Assembly: GCF_022345965.1 (NCBI RefSeq)
Contig: NZ_JAKRMU010000006.1
Span: 103,601-167,600, forward strand
Length of the DNA: 64,000 bases
Source: Corynebacterium sp. ACRQK
GTDB lineage: Bacteria; Actinomycetota; Actinomycetes; Mycobacteriales; Mycobacteriaceae
Direction: 5' to 3'
Shown: positions 50,172-58,279 of the stretch, in pieces
Layout: each line of letters opens with the position of its first letter
Position numbering within the stretch: the stretch's first letter is position 1
Translations under genes and position numbers: made by a program
The notes under the pieces: model-generated
The model's database searches: none
Told to the model about the DNA's origin: nothing
Seen by the model: only the letters and a program-made list of their open reading frames with translations

Positions 50172-50892
50172 CCGCATCACCAGCACCAGATCCCGCACCA
50201 GCACCAGAACCTGCACCGCCAGTCCGTGGCTCAACTACGCGCACCACCCGGCTGGACTCGCGCGGCTTCGCGCGGAACGTCCACAGCTTGTTGAACAGGA
50301 AGTTTGCCGGCACCGCCAGGATCACACCAATGAAGTTGCCCCAGTACGCGCGCGTGCGCAGCCCCGAGGAGTTATCGAAAATGTCCTGCGGCAGGGCGAT
50401 CGGCGACTCGGGGTTCACCAGCGCCGTCGAGACCACTAGCGTGATCAGCAGTCCGAACACGCCCACGGCCATGAACTGCGGTAGCTGCTTCCACCAAGCG
50501 CGCTTCGGCTCGTGGCGGAAGGTCCAGTAGCGGTTCAGGCAGAAGTTCCAGATGTTCGCCAGCAGGAACGCAACCACGGAAAACACGTGGTACCAGCGGA
50601 AATGGTATTGGGTTCCGAGGAGGTTCAGGAAGGCATCCTGCACGTGAATATCCCAGCCGGCCTCTGCGAGCTTCTTCGACAGCACGAAGATCGCCTGGTT
50701 GACCAAAAACCCCGACGCGCCGACGAGCCCGAATTGGATGAACTGCCGCGCGACATTGCGGCGGCGGTGCGCGCGGGAGAGGGCTGCGTCTTTGGCGTTC
50801 TTCTTATTGACGCCAGCGTCGTCAGCGGGCTGCGTGGACTCAATGCTCGGGGTGATCTGGGTTTCGGACACGGTCACTTCGGCTAACTTCAT
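50164..50892 (-). CDS. GtrA family membrane protein 2
   Basis: 242 residues. A 50-residue cytoplasmic lead includes DDAGVNKKNAKD, encoded by the dispersed motif, then four helices with IQFGLVGASGFLVNQAIFVL, LANIWNFCLNRYWTFRHEP (GtrA signature) and WGNFIGVILAVPANFLFNKLWTF. The C-terminus is Gly/Ala-rich. Two unlike GtrA proteins in one transcript could form a heteromer or serve different lipid-linked sugars (arabinose and possibly galactan or mannose donors). Start ATG 50892. Confidence 0.88.
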   Translation of the reverse strand: MKLAEVTVSETQITPSIESTQPADDAGVNKKNAKDAALSRAHRRRNVARQFIQFGLVGASGFLVNQAIFVLSKKLAEAGWDIHVQDAFLNLLGTQYHFRWYHVFSVVAFLLANIWNFCLNRYWTFRHEPKRAWWKQLPQFMAVGVFGLLITLVVSTALVNPESPIALPQDIFDNSSGLRTRAYWGNFIGVILAVPANFLFNKLWTFRAKPRESSRVVRVVEPRTGGAGSGAGAGSGAGDADV

Positions 50893-51072
50893 CCTCGGTT
50901 AGGTGGTGTTAGGCGGCGCCGGGAGCATGTCTGGGCGTTGCCTTGGGTTTCAGGGGCTCTGGTTCCAGGGCTGCTCAAGTGCTGCTCGGGGCACCGCGAT
51001 AGTCACTTAAGACTACGCCTGTGACCGGGTAAAAGGGAAAATCCTGGCCGGTGTGTGCGCTTAAAAAGTTGC

Positions 51073-51981
51073 TTAGAACTCCGGTCGGCGGAACTGTTCG
51101 CGCCGGCCGAGCGCGTGCAGCCGCAGCCACTCGGCGAACCCCTTCGGGTCCTTCTTCTGCACCAGGAAGAACCATCCGAAGCGGGCGTACTCTTGCGGCA
51201 GCAGCTTGCGCATGCCCGGCTGATTCATGATGTACCCGCGGTTGCGGTACGTGAAGAAGCGCTTGAACTCGTTGTCCGGGTACTGCGTGTGCATCTTCCC
51301 GCCAAGGATCGGCTTGAACTCGTCCGACCCGTCGGGGTGCAGGTATGCGCAGTTCAGACACGTTCCAAAGGGCAGGCCACTGCGGACCAGGCGGCGGTGG
51401 TACTCCACTTCGTCGCCACGGATGAACAGCCGATAGTCGGGAACGCCAATTATCTCCATCGCCCGCGCACTGATCAGCGCGCCGTTAAACAGGCTGGCGA
51501 TCCCCGGAAGGAAAGAGCCCTCCAGCTCGGATAGCGTCCGCCGCCACACCAACCCCTGGCGCAGTGGGAATGCCAGCCGTTCCGGATTCTCGATGTTGCA
51601 CACCACCGGGCTGATTTCCTCCAGCCCCTCGCGCTCCGCAACTTCCTGCAGGGTAGCCAACACGTGCGCGTCGGCGGGGCGTCCGTCGTCGTCAGCGCAC
51701 CAGATCGCGTCGGTGCCCAGGGAAAGCGCAGTCAGGAATCCCAGCGCGAAGCCCCCGGCCCCGCCTAGGTTCGTCGCGGATCCCACGTAGTGGCCCCGCG
51801 ACCCGCACACCGCGTCCACCAGCTCGCGCACCGCCGGGTCGTTGCCGTTATCCACGACCACCACATGCGCGACCTCCGCGCCCTCCTGGTTGGCAACCTG
51901 GCGCAGCGAGGCCTCCAGCAACTTCACACGGTTATGCGTGACGATCACTGCGGCGACGGTGTCTTTCCTGCTCAGCGGCAT
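51073..51981 (-). CDS. glfT1: GlfT1 galactofuranosyltransferase
   Basis: 302 residues, GT2 family. VAAVIVTHNRVKLLEASLRQV at the start and a D-x-D-type WCADDDGRPAD (~93), then DYRLFIRGDEVEYHRRLVRSG (~194) as in mycobacterial GlfT1, which adds the first galactofuranose residues to the rhamnosyl linker lipid. It lies 3 nt after the FadD stop, both on the minus strand, and near wzm/wzt as in M. tuberculosis. Confidence 0.9.
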   Translation of the reverse strand: MPLSRKDTVAAVIVTHNRVKLLEASLRQVANQEGAEVAHVVVVDNGNDPAVRELVDAVCGSRGHYVGSATNLGGAGGFALGFLTALSLGTDAIWCADDDGRPADAHVLATLQEVAEREGLEEISPVVCNIENPERLAFPLRQGLVWRRTLSELEGSFLPGIASLFNGALISARAMEIIGVPDYRLFIRGDEVEYHRRLVRSGLPFGTCLNCAYLHPDGSDEFKPILGGKMHTQYPDNEFKRFFTYRNRGYIMNQPGMRKLLPQEYARFGWFFLVQKKDPKGFAEWLRLHALGRREQFRRPEF

Positions 51982-51984
51982 GTT

Positions 51985-53826
51985 TTAGGCCTGTTCTTTC
52001 TCTGCTACTAGCTCCTGCACCTCACGGCGGCGCACCTTGCCCAGCTGGTCGGCGGGCAGCTCTTGGAATGCATGGAATACCTTCGGCACCTTATACGCAG
52101 TAAGTCGTTCTTTGGCGAAGGCGCGGAAGTCATCGGCGTCAATAACAGCACCATCGGCCAGAACCACAGCCGCAGCGACGGTCTCGGACCCATCCTTGCG
52201 CGTCACGCCAACGACCGAAGCCTGCTCGATGGAAGGGTGCTCGCACAGGACCTCCTCGACTTCGGCGGGGTAGACGTTGAAGCCACCGGTGATGATCATC
52301 TCCTTGATGCGCGAGACGATCTTCAGGTACCCGTCGGATTCCATGACGGCCATGTCGCCGGTGCGGAACCAGTCCTCGTAGAAGGCGTCGGCGGTGGCGT
52401 CCGGGCGGTTCAGGTAGCCCTTGAACACCTGCGGGCCGCGGACGACCAGTTCGCCGGCCTCGCCGTCGGGCATGGTCTCGGCGGGGTTGTCCGGGTTGGC
52501 GATGCGGATTTCGGTGGAGGGGAAAGGCACGCCGATGTAGCCCTCGCGTCCCTTGCCCATGGGGTTACCTGCGATGATCGGCGCGGTTTCCGTCAGGCCG
52601 TAGCCTTCCACGATTTTGCCGCCGGTGCAGCTTTCCCACTCGCGGACGGTTTCTGCGGGCAGGGCGCTGGCGCCGCTGAAGGAATTACGGATACCGGAGA
52701 GCGGCATGTCGCGCTTCGCAGCTTCCTTCATGATGTTCTGGTACAGCGCGGGCACGCCCGGCATCCAGGAGGGCATGTTTTTCTTCATCACGCGCATGAC
52801 CAGCGGCATTTCAGGCGCGGGCAGCAGTTGGATCTCGCCGCCGACCATTGGTGCGAGGGTGATGTTCATGGTCAGGCCGTATGCGTGGAAGATCGGCAGT
52901 GCGGCCAGCATGACCTCCGGCTTCGGCCCCTTGCCCAGTCCCTTCACCCACGCTTGGCCCTGTCGCAGGTTCGCGATGAGGTTGCGGTGAGTCAGCACGG
53001 CGCCCTTGGGCTTGCCGGTGGTGCCGGAGGTGTAGAGGATCAGCGCGGGGTCGGTCGGGTCGGTCTTTTTATTATTGACGCCCCCACGCAGCCACTTTTC
53101 GCCATTTCCGCCCGTGCGCATGAAGCTCTTCCAGGAGACCGCGGCTGGCGCCGGGCCGGTGAGTTTTTCCTTCATGGCCTTGATTTTCGGGATCGGCAGC
53201 TTCAGGGCGTAGCGCAGCGGGGCGGGCATCTCGTCGGGGAGGGTGACGGCGATGACCGTTTCGAGGGGGCTATTCAGCCGCAAGGTCTCGGCGACGTCGC
53301 CGACCTTATCCCAGAAGAAAGCCACCTTGGCGCCGTGGTCGTTGAAGGGGTGGCGGAGCTCGGCGGCAGTGTACAGAGGGTTGTGCAGGGTGGGAACTGC
53401 GCCGATGTTCTGGACGGCGTAGAAGGCGATGAGGGCCTGCGGGCAGTTCGGCAGCACGATGGCGATGTGGTCGCCGCGCTGCACGCCCAGCTTCTCCAGG
53501 GCTGCGGAGGCGATGGCGACCTGGCGGCCGTACTGCTCGTAGGTGGTGGCCTTGCCGAAGAAGGTGAAGGCGTTGCGCTCGCCGATGGTCTCCACCGCGT
53601 GCCAGAAGACCTCCGGGATGGTGAAGCCCGCGGGGTTTTCTGCCGGGTCGTCGAGGTTGATGATGTGCTGCGTCCACGGGGTGTAGTGCTGCAGCCAGGC
53701 CTTAGAGTTGAAGGCTTCGGATGCGGTTGTGCCGTCGCTGGCGGGGGTGCCTGCTGGTGTGGCTTCTTCGTTGCTGGCGGGGGTGCTTGCGCCGTTGTCG
53801 CCTGCTGGGTTGGTCAACTGTTTCAC
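51985..53826 (-). CDS. fadD: Long-chain fatty acid-CoA ligase (FadD)
   Basis: 613 residues, AMP-binding superfamily. LILYTSGTTGKPKGAVLTHRN (~263-283) is motif A3; VEGYGLTETAPI is A5; FRTGDMAVMESDGYLKIVSRIKEMIITGG is A7-A8; the final Lys region is LTAYKVPK. It activates a fatty acid to acyl-CoA or acyl-AMP. GGVNNKKTDP (~247), just before the A3 loop, is an in-frame dispersed-motif copy. GTG start at 53826. Its place between glfT1 and wzt is not the usual mycobacterial order. Confidence 0.92.
   Translation of the reverse strand: MKQLTNPAGDNGASTPASNEEATPAGTPASDGTTASEAFNSKAWLQHYTPWTQHIINLDDPAENPAGFTIPEVFWHAVETIGERNAFTFFGKATTYEQYGRQVAIASAALEKLGVQRGDHIAIVLPNCPQALIAFYAVQNIGAVPTLHNPLYTAAELRHPFNDHGAKVAFFWDKVGDVAETLRLNSPLETVIAVTLPDEMPAPLRYALKLPIPKIKAMKEKLTGPAPAAVSWKSFMRTGGNGEKWLRGGVNNKKTDPTDPALILYTSGTTGKPKGAVLTHRNLIANLRQGQAWVKGLGKGPKPEVMLAALPIFHAYGLTMNITLAPMVGGEIQLLPAPEMPLVMRVMKKNMPSWMPGVPALYQNIMKEAAKRDMPLSGIRNSFSGASALPAETVREWESCTGGKIVEGYGLTETAPIIAGNPMGKGREGYIGVPFPSTEIRIANPDNPAETMPDGEAGELVVRGPQVFKGYLNRPDATADAFYEDWFRTGDMAVMESDGYLKIVSRIKEMIITGGFNVYPAEVEEVLCEHPSIEQASVVGVTRKDGSETVAAAVVLADGAVIDADDFRAFAKERLTAYKVPKVFHAFQELPADQLGKVRRREVQELVAEKEQA
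53076..53092 (-). repeat. Dispersed motif copy inside fadD
   Basis: GGGGGCGTCAATAATAAAAAG on the minus strand, read as GGVNNKK in the segment before the A3 loop of FadD. Confidence 0.5.
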
Positions 53827-53945
53827 CTGGTTCTGCGTGTGTTGTTCGTAATTGTTCTACGTGTGTTCTGGGGTTTTAATTGCTGGGCGTGGCTGTGCTT
53901 ACTTGCAGTGTGCGCTGTGGCGCGCCTGCACTATGGAGTGTGCCT

Positions 53946-53973
53946 TCGGTCACGCTTGCGTGTCCGTGACCGA
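53946..53973. promoter_or_regulatory. 9-bp inverted repeat upstream of fadD
   Basis: TCGGTCACG pairs with CGTGACCGA across a 10-nt loop, 120-147 bp before the fadD start. It could end the transcript of the degraded upstream gene or be an operator. Apart from this and the motif at 54102, the gap 53827-54129 shows nothing. Confidence 0.4.
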
Positions 53974-54101
53974 GTCTAACGCTTCGGACGCTCCAACTGG
54001 CGGGGTTCTTTAATTCTCTTTTTATCTCTAGTTTGTGGCTAGCTCGCGCCGGGGCGGGTTGGACGGTTCGCGAAGCTGGAGGTGAAGGCGAACGGGGGCG
54101 A

Positions 54102-54118
54102 GGGCGTCAATAAGAAAG
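54102..54118 (+). repeat. Dispersed GGGCGTCAATAAGAAAG motif copy
   Basis: Exact consensus copy, 12 nt past the 3' end of the truncated gene at 54130. Confidence 0.6.
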
Positions 54119-54129
54119 AACAAAAAGGG

Positions 54130-54651
54130 CTACGACCAGGCGAGCGCGCCGCCGCTCCAGAGGGTGCAAGGCGGGCGGGTCGGGCGCGCGGCGAGGGTGT
54201 GGAAATGCTCGTTGACCTGCTCGACTGCGCGGCCGGAAAGGTACGTTTCCGCCGTGACGCGCAGCTGCGATTCGCGCGGGCTTTCGGAGAAGCGGGTGAT
54301 GAGGCGCGCAGCCGTGCGGGCGCGTTGGGCGCCGTGGCGGATGGGCGCGGTTTCCGGCGTGGCGGTCAGAGTGGCGCCTGGGTCGCGCATCCCGTCTTGC
54401 CACGCGCGCCACGTGCGCCATGCGTTCCACGTGATTTTCTTTGTGTGCAGCGCGGCCTCCGTGGCGATGACGGCATCGTCCAGCGAGTGTCGAAGCCCCA
54501 GGTCGTGGCACGTATCCAGCAGTCCGCTGGTCCAGATTTCGCCGAACTCTGTGGGGATCAGCACGGCGCGCTGGCCTTGCCCCGGCGCCAGTCTGACTGA
54601 TTCGCCCCTCGCTGCGAGTCGTTGCATTCTTCGTGCCTCCGAGGGGTTCAT
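54130..54651 (-). pseudogene. Truncated DUF559/AbiEi-like protein
   Basis: 173 residues. RRMQRLAARGESVRLAPGQ, then SLDDAVIATEAALHTKKITW and ARTAARLITRFSESPRESQLRV resemble the N-terminal part of actinobacterial proteins with an AbiEi-type head and a DUF559 (Vsr-like endonuclease) tail. The line ends ~40 residues after ESQLRV, so the nuclease domain is missing. Whether it is an active short protein or a remnant is open. A plus-strand reading frame over the same bases is less plausible. Confidence 0.45.
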
Positions 54652-54833
54652 CGTGTGAACGTCGAGGAGCAGCTTGGCCTTCCTGCGAGGTGGTACCTGG
54701 GGAAATGTGACCTCGCGTGCCCGCCGGGCGAGGCCCGCAGGCGCCCAACCTCGCCAGGGCTAACCCCCAGCGCCCCGCTACCCCCAGCCTCGCAAGCCCC
54801 AGCCCCGCAAACCTCAGCAAGCTAACAGCAAAA

Positions 54834-55622
54834 CTAACCCCGGCCCAGGTCCTTCAGTACCCGGCGGACGTGCGCACCAGCCTCCGGCCCCTCATAGGCC
54901 TCAACCACATCATCCACGCGCCCCACCTGCCGGACCTCTCCGTGGTCGATCCACAGCGCACTGTCACACAGCTGCGCCAAAAATTCGTTGCTGTGCGAGG
55001 CGAAAACCAGGATGCCGCTGCGCTCAATCATCTCCACCAGTCGCCCGCGCGCCTTAGCCATGAACGCAGCATCCACGGCGCCGATGCCTTCGTCCAGCAG
55101 CAGAATCTCCGGGTCGATGCTGGTCACAACTCCCAAAGCCAGCCGAATCCGCATGCCCGTCGAGTAGGTGCGCAGCGGCATATCCAGGTATTCGCCAAGT
55201 TCGCTGAACTCCGCAATGTCGTCCATTTTCCGCCGCATCGCCTTCCGCGTCTGCCCCAGGAACAGCCCGCGGATCATGATGTTCTCGTACCCGGAGATCT
55301 CCGGATCCATGCCCACACCCAGGTCGAACACGGGTGCCACGCGCCCGCGCACAATCGCGGACCCGCGCGTCGGCTCGTAGATCCCACTGAGCAGGCGCAG
55401 CAGAGTGGACTTGCCGGCGCCGTTGTGCCCAACCAGGCCGATCCGGTCGCCATCTTGCAGATGCAGATTGACGCCCTTAAGCGCCTCCACCATCACCGTA
55501 TTCGACGAGTTCCTGCCGATCGCGCCGCCGGCAGCCCCCAGGAATGTCTGCTTCATAGAGCGGGTCTTCGCATCGAAGATGGGGAAGTCTACGCACGCGT
55601 CGTAAGTGTCAATCGAAACCAT
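54834..55622 (-). CDS. wzt: Galactan exporter ATP-binding subunit (Wzt)
   Basis: 262 residues. Walker A GHNGAGKST (~65), ABC signature YSTGMRIRLALG, Walker B EILLLDEGIGAVD and the switch His in FASHSNEF. It lacks the carbohydrate-binding C-terminal domain found in some Wzt. With Wzm it exports lipid-linked galactan, as Rv3781-Rv3783 in M. tuberculosis. 8 nt after the wzm stop. LKGVNLHLQD is a family-typical stretch matching the 8-mer by chance. Confidence 0.92.
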   Translation of the reverse strand: MVSIDTYDACVDFPIFDAKTRSMKQTFLGAAGGAIGRNSSNTVMVEALKGVNLHLQDGDRIGLVGHNGAGKSTLLRLLSGIYEPTRGSAIVRGRVAPVFDLGVGMDPEISGYENIMIRGLFLGQTRKAMRRKMDDIAEFSELGEYLDMPLRTYSTGMRIRLALGVVTSIDPEILLLDEGIGAVDAAFMAKARGRLVEMIERSGILVFASHSNEFLAQLCDSALWIDHGEVRQVGRVDDVVEAYEGPEAGAHVRRVLKDLGRG

Positions 55623-55630
55623 GTCATCTC

Positions 55631-56518
55631 CTATACCCAGTAGCTCACGCGGAAGCGCCAGCGCCGCATCACCAGCAGCGCCAGCGCAAGCCCGATCACC
55701 GTCAGCACGCCCACGATGCCCCAGTGGTAGGCGGGGACTGGCTCGCCGATCATCGGTCCGCGGACGATCTCCAGGTAGTGGTACAGCGGGTTAATCTCCG
55801 CTATCTTCGCTCGCTCGGCCACTGCCCCGCCTTGGTCGCGCAGGGTTTTGGTGGTCCAGACGATGGGCGTCATATAGAAGGCCAGTTGGACCAGCGAATC
55901 CAGCAGCGGGGCTACGTCGCGGAACCGGGTGGCGATGATGCCGAAGAACATGGTCACCCAGATGCCGTTGGCGATCATCAGGGCCATGGCGGGCACGACC
56001 AGCAGCACTTCCCATCCCAGCGAGGGGCGGAACACGGCCAGCAGCACCAGCCAGATCACCAGGTTGTGTAGGAGGAAGAGGAACTGCCTCCACACCAGGC
56101 GGTATACGTGCACCGACAAAGCCGACGGCAGTTGTTTGATCAGCCCTTCGTTGGCGATGAACACTTCTGAGCCGTCCTTGATGCAGCCAGAGATAAAGCC
56201 CCACAGGATCAGGCCGACGGCGACGTGCGGTAGGAAGCTCGCGAGGTCTTGCTGGAACAGCAGGCTATACAGCAGGCCGAGGGCCAGGGCCATCACGCCG
56301 GTGGCGATGGTGATCCACAGGGGCCCGAGGGTACTGCGCCGGTAGCGTTGTTTAATGTCCTGCCAGCCGAGTGCGAGCCAAAGTTCGCGCTGCGCAAGCC
56401 CTTTCTTCAGGTCGGCCCACGCCGCGCCGAATGTTTGGGAGTTGCTAGCTGGGATGTCGCCTTCTGCCGCGGCGGTGATCCGCTGTAGATCCGCGGCCTC
56501 TGGCATTTTTTGTGACAT
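55631..56518 (-). CDS. wzm: Galactan exporter permease subunit (Wzm)
   Basis: 295 residues, ABC-2-type permease with six helices. DIKQRYRRSTLGPLWITIATG is the coupling-helix region and MTPIVWTTKTLRDQG lies in the last periplasmic part. Partner of the wzt gene downstream; together they form the galactan exporter. The usual glfT1 position between them in mycobacteria is here occupied by nothing (glfT1 is 3 kb away). Start ATG at 56518. Confidence 0.92.
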   Translation of the reverse strand: MSQKMPEAADLQRITAAAEGDIPASNSQTFGAAWADLKKGLAQRELWLALGWQDIKQRYRRSTLGPLWITIATGVMALALGLLYSLLFQQDLASFLPHVAVGLILWGFISGCIKDGSEVFIANEGLIKQLPSALSVHVYRLVWRQFLFLLHNLVIWLVLLAVFRPSLGWEVLLVVPAMALMIANGIWVTMFFGIIATRFRDVAPLLDSLVQLAFYMTPIVWTTKTLRDQGGAVAERAKIAEINPLYHYLEIVRGPMIGEPVPAYHWGIVGVLTVIGLALALLVMRRWRFRVSYWV

Positions 56519-56577
56519 GTGGTCCTGCTTCTTGTTACTGCTTCGCGTTTTGTTGCTGTTGCTTTGAGGCAGTCTAT

Positions 56578-56594
56578 TTTACTTTGTGACGCCC
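56578..56594 (-). repeat. Dispersed GGGCGTCA motif copy upstream of wzm
   Basis: GGGCGTCACAAAGTAAA on the minus strand, 60 nt before the wzm ATG in non-coding DNA. Confidence 0.5.
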
Positions 56595-56914
56595 ACACCT
56601 CCTATTCCCGGCGAGTCCCGCTTCTGCTTTGCCGGCCGTGCCGGCGGCAGTTCCCCGCGGCGCGAGGCGCCGGTTCGCGGCCGGGACCGGGTGCGGTGTT
56701 GCCAGTCGGGATTGGGCGCTAGTATCGGTTGAGGTTAGTTCCCCGGGCTCCTCGCCGGGAGCCGCTGCATCGCGCAGTGGCCCGTTTGCGGCTGGGTCGG
56801 GGAGTGGTTACCGCCCTTTGAAGGGGCGCCGTCGCGAGCCGCAAGAATGTGGCGCGAGGTGTGAAAAGTACCGTCCGAAGCAGTTCATACATAAGGAATG
56901 TAAGGAGTAGTCCA
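56595..56914 (+). promoter_or_regulatory. wzm/aminotransferase divergent region with long leader
   Basis: TTGCCA (56699-56704) and TAGTAT (56720-56725; 15-bp spacer) could start a plus-strand transcript with a leader of about 185 nt before GTG 56915. The leader is GC-rich and hairpin-prone (GGGCTCCTCGCCGGGAGCC near 56749). No known riboswitch pattern found. Confidence 0.4.
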
Positions 56915-58270
56915 GTGTTCGATGTACCACGGGTCCGGGGGTTGTATGCATCGCTGGCGGATGGCTGGACGTACTTAAACGCGCAGGATTTCCCGCAGGT
57001 GCCAGAAAGGGTGTCTTCGGCTGTGGCGCGGAGTTTCCGGGTGGCTTCTTTGCTGGAGCCGCCGGAGTCCGCGACCGGTTCACATTCCCGCGCGCAGCGC
57101 CTGGGTCGCCGCATTGGTGAGTCTTTCGGCGATTCCGCGCGCACTGCGATTGCAGACCTGACGGGCGCGCGGCCGGAGAATGTGGTGCTGGGCGCCTCCC
57201 GCGAGGCTCTGCTGGACGACCTGGCGCACGCTCTGTACCGGCGCCTGCGCCTGGGCCAGGAGGTCGTGCTGTCCCGCATCGACGATCCGGCGAACGTTAC
57301 CCCGTGGAAGCACGCGGCCGATCTCTATGGCGCTCGGGTGCGCTGGGCGGAACCGGATCTTTCCAGTGGTGTGCTGCCGGCCTGGCAGTTTGCGAACTTG
57401 GTGGAGCCGGAAACCACGGTGGTGGCGGTCTCCGCCGCAAACCGTTACGTGGGTGCGGTGACGGATGTCCGCGCCATCGCTGATTGTGTGCGGGCGAAGT
57501 CCCGGGCGCTGCTGGTGGTGGACGTGGATTCCTTCGCCCCGTACCGCGTGGTGGACGTGGAGCAGATGGGCGCGGACGTGCTGGCCTTGGATGTCGCTAG
57601 CCTGGGCGGCCCGAGCGTCGGCGCGCTGGTGTTTAAGGACGATGCCACCCGCCGGGCTGTTTTCCGCTCCGAGCATGGTGTGGGCGTGGGTGGCGTGTCC
57701 GAGGGTCTGCTGGGTGGTGTGGCGGAGGCCGTGGACCACCTGGCCCGCCTGGATGATTCCGCCCGTGGCACCCGCCGTACCCGGTTGAAGACCGGCCTAC
57801 CGCATGCGGCGGACTACCTGAATTCCCTGGCAACGCACCTGGTGGAGGGTCTGCAAACCCTCGGCACCGTTCATGTGATCGGCGTGGATGGCGACGGCCC
57901 CGTGCTGGAGGAGTTCGCCTCCGTGGACCGCGTTCCGCGCGTGAGCTTCCTGGTGGATGGCGTGCCCGCGGGCGTGGTGGTGCAACGCCTGCTGGCTAAT
58001 GGTGTGGTCGCGGGTGTGGTCGCACTGGGCCAGTCGCAGCTGCTGGAGCGCATGGGAGTTTTCGAGGAGCAGCCGGCTGCGCCGGGCGCAAACTCTCGTG
58101 GCCGCCACGTTCGCAAGGGCGCGGACTCAGGTACGGCCTCGGCCGCAGACGCAGCCTCTGCGCTGGGTTCGGCACTGGACCAGGCCGGTGCAGTTTCCGT
58201 CGGGTTCGCCCCGCACAACACCGTGCATGATGTGGACCAGCTGGTGCGGGTGGTGGCGTCCGTAAGATAG
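56915..58270 (+). CDS. Aminotransferase class V-fold (cysteine desulfurase-like) protein
   Basis: 451 residues. Fold-type I marks: TGARPENVVLGASREALLDDL (~81), VLSRIDDPANVTPWKHAADLYGARV (~130), LLVVDVDSFAPYRVVDVEQMGADVLALD (~195). The usual lysine motif (SGHK) after this block is replaced by VASLGGPSVGALVF, with no Lys where PLP would attach, so it may not be a PLP enzyme. Homologous to M. tuberculosis Rv3778c, also near wzm/wzt. GTG 56915 has AAGGAG 7 nt upstream. Confidence 0.8.
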   Translation: MFDVPRVRGLYASLADGWTYLNAQDFPQVPERVSSAVARSFRVASLLEPPESATGSHSRAQRLGRRIGESFGDSARTAIADLTGARPENVVLGASREALLDDLAHALYRRLRLGQEVVLSRIDDPANVTPWKHAADLYGARVRWAEPDLSSGVLPAWQFANLVEPETTVVAVSAANRYVGAVTDVRAIADCVRAKSRALLVVDVDSFAPYRVVDVEQMGADVLALDVASLGGPSVGALVFKDDATRRAVFRSEHGVGVGGVSEGLLGGVAEAVDHLARLDDSARGTRRTRLKTGLPHAADYLNSLATHLVEGLQTLGTVHVIGVDGDGPVLEEFASVDRVPRVSFLVDGVPAGVVVQRLLANGVVAGVVALGQSQLLERMGVFEEQPAAPGANSRGRHVRKGADSGTASAADAASALGSALDQAGAVSVGFAPHNTVHDVDQLVRVVASVR

Positions 58271-58279
58271 CGTGGCCGT

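Noticed and set aside
52063..53979. Plus-strand open frame of 638 codons
   Set aside because: Antisense to fadD, whose AMP-binding motifs are intact.
54082..54600. Plus-strand frame starting with GVNKKEQKG
   Set aside because: The peptide is due to the dispersed motif. The minus frame shows AbiEi/DUF559 similarity, the plus frame shows none.
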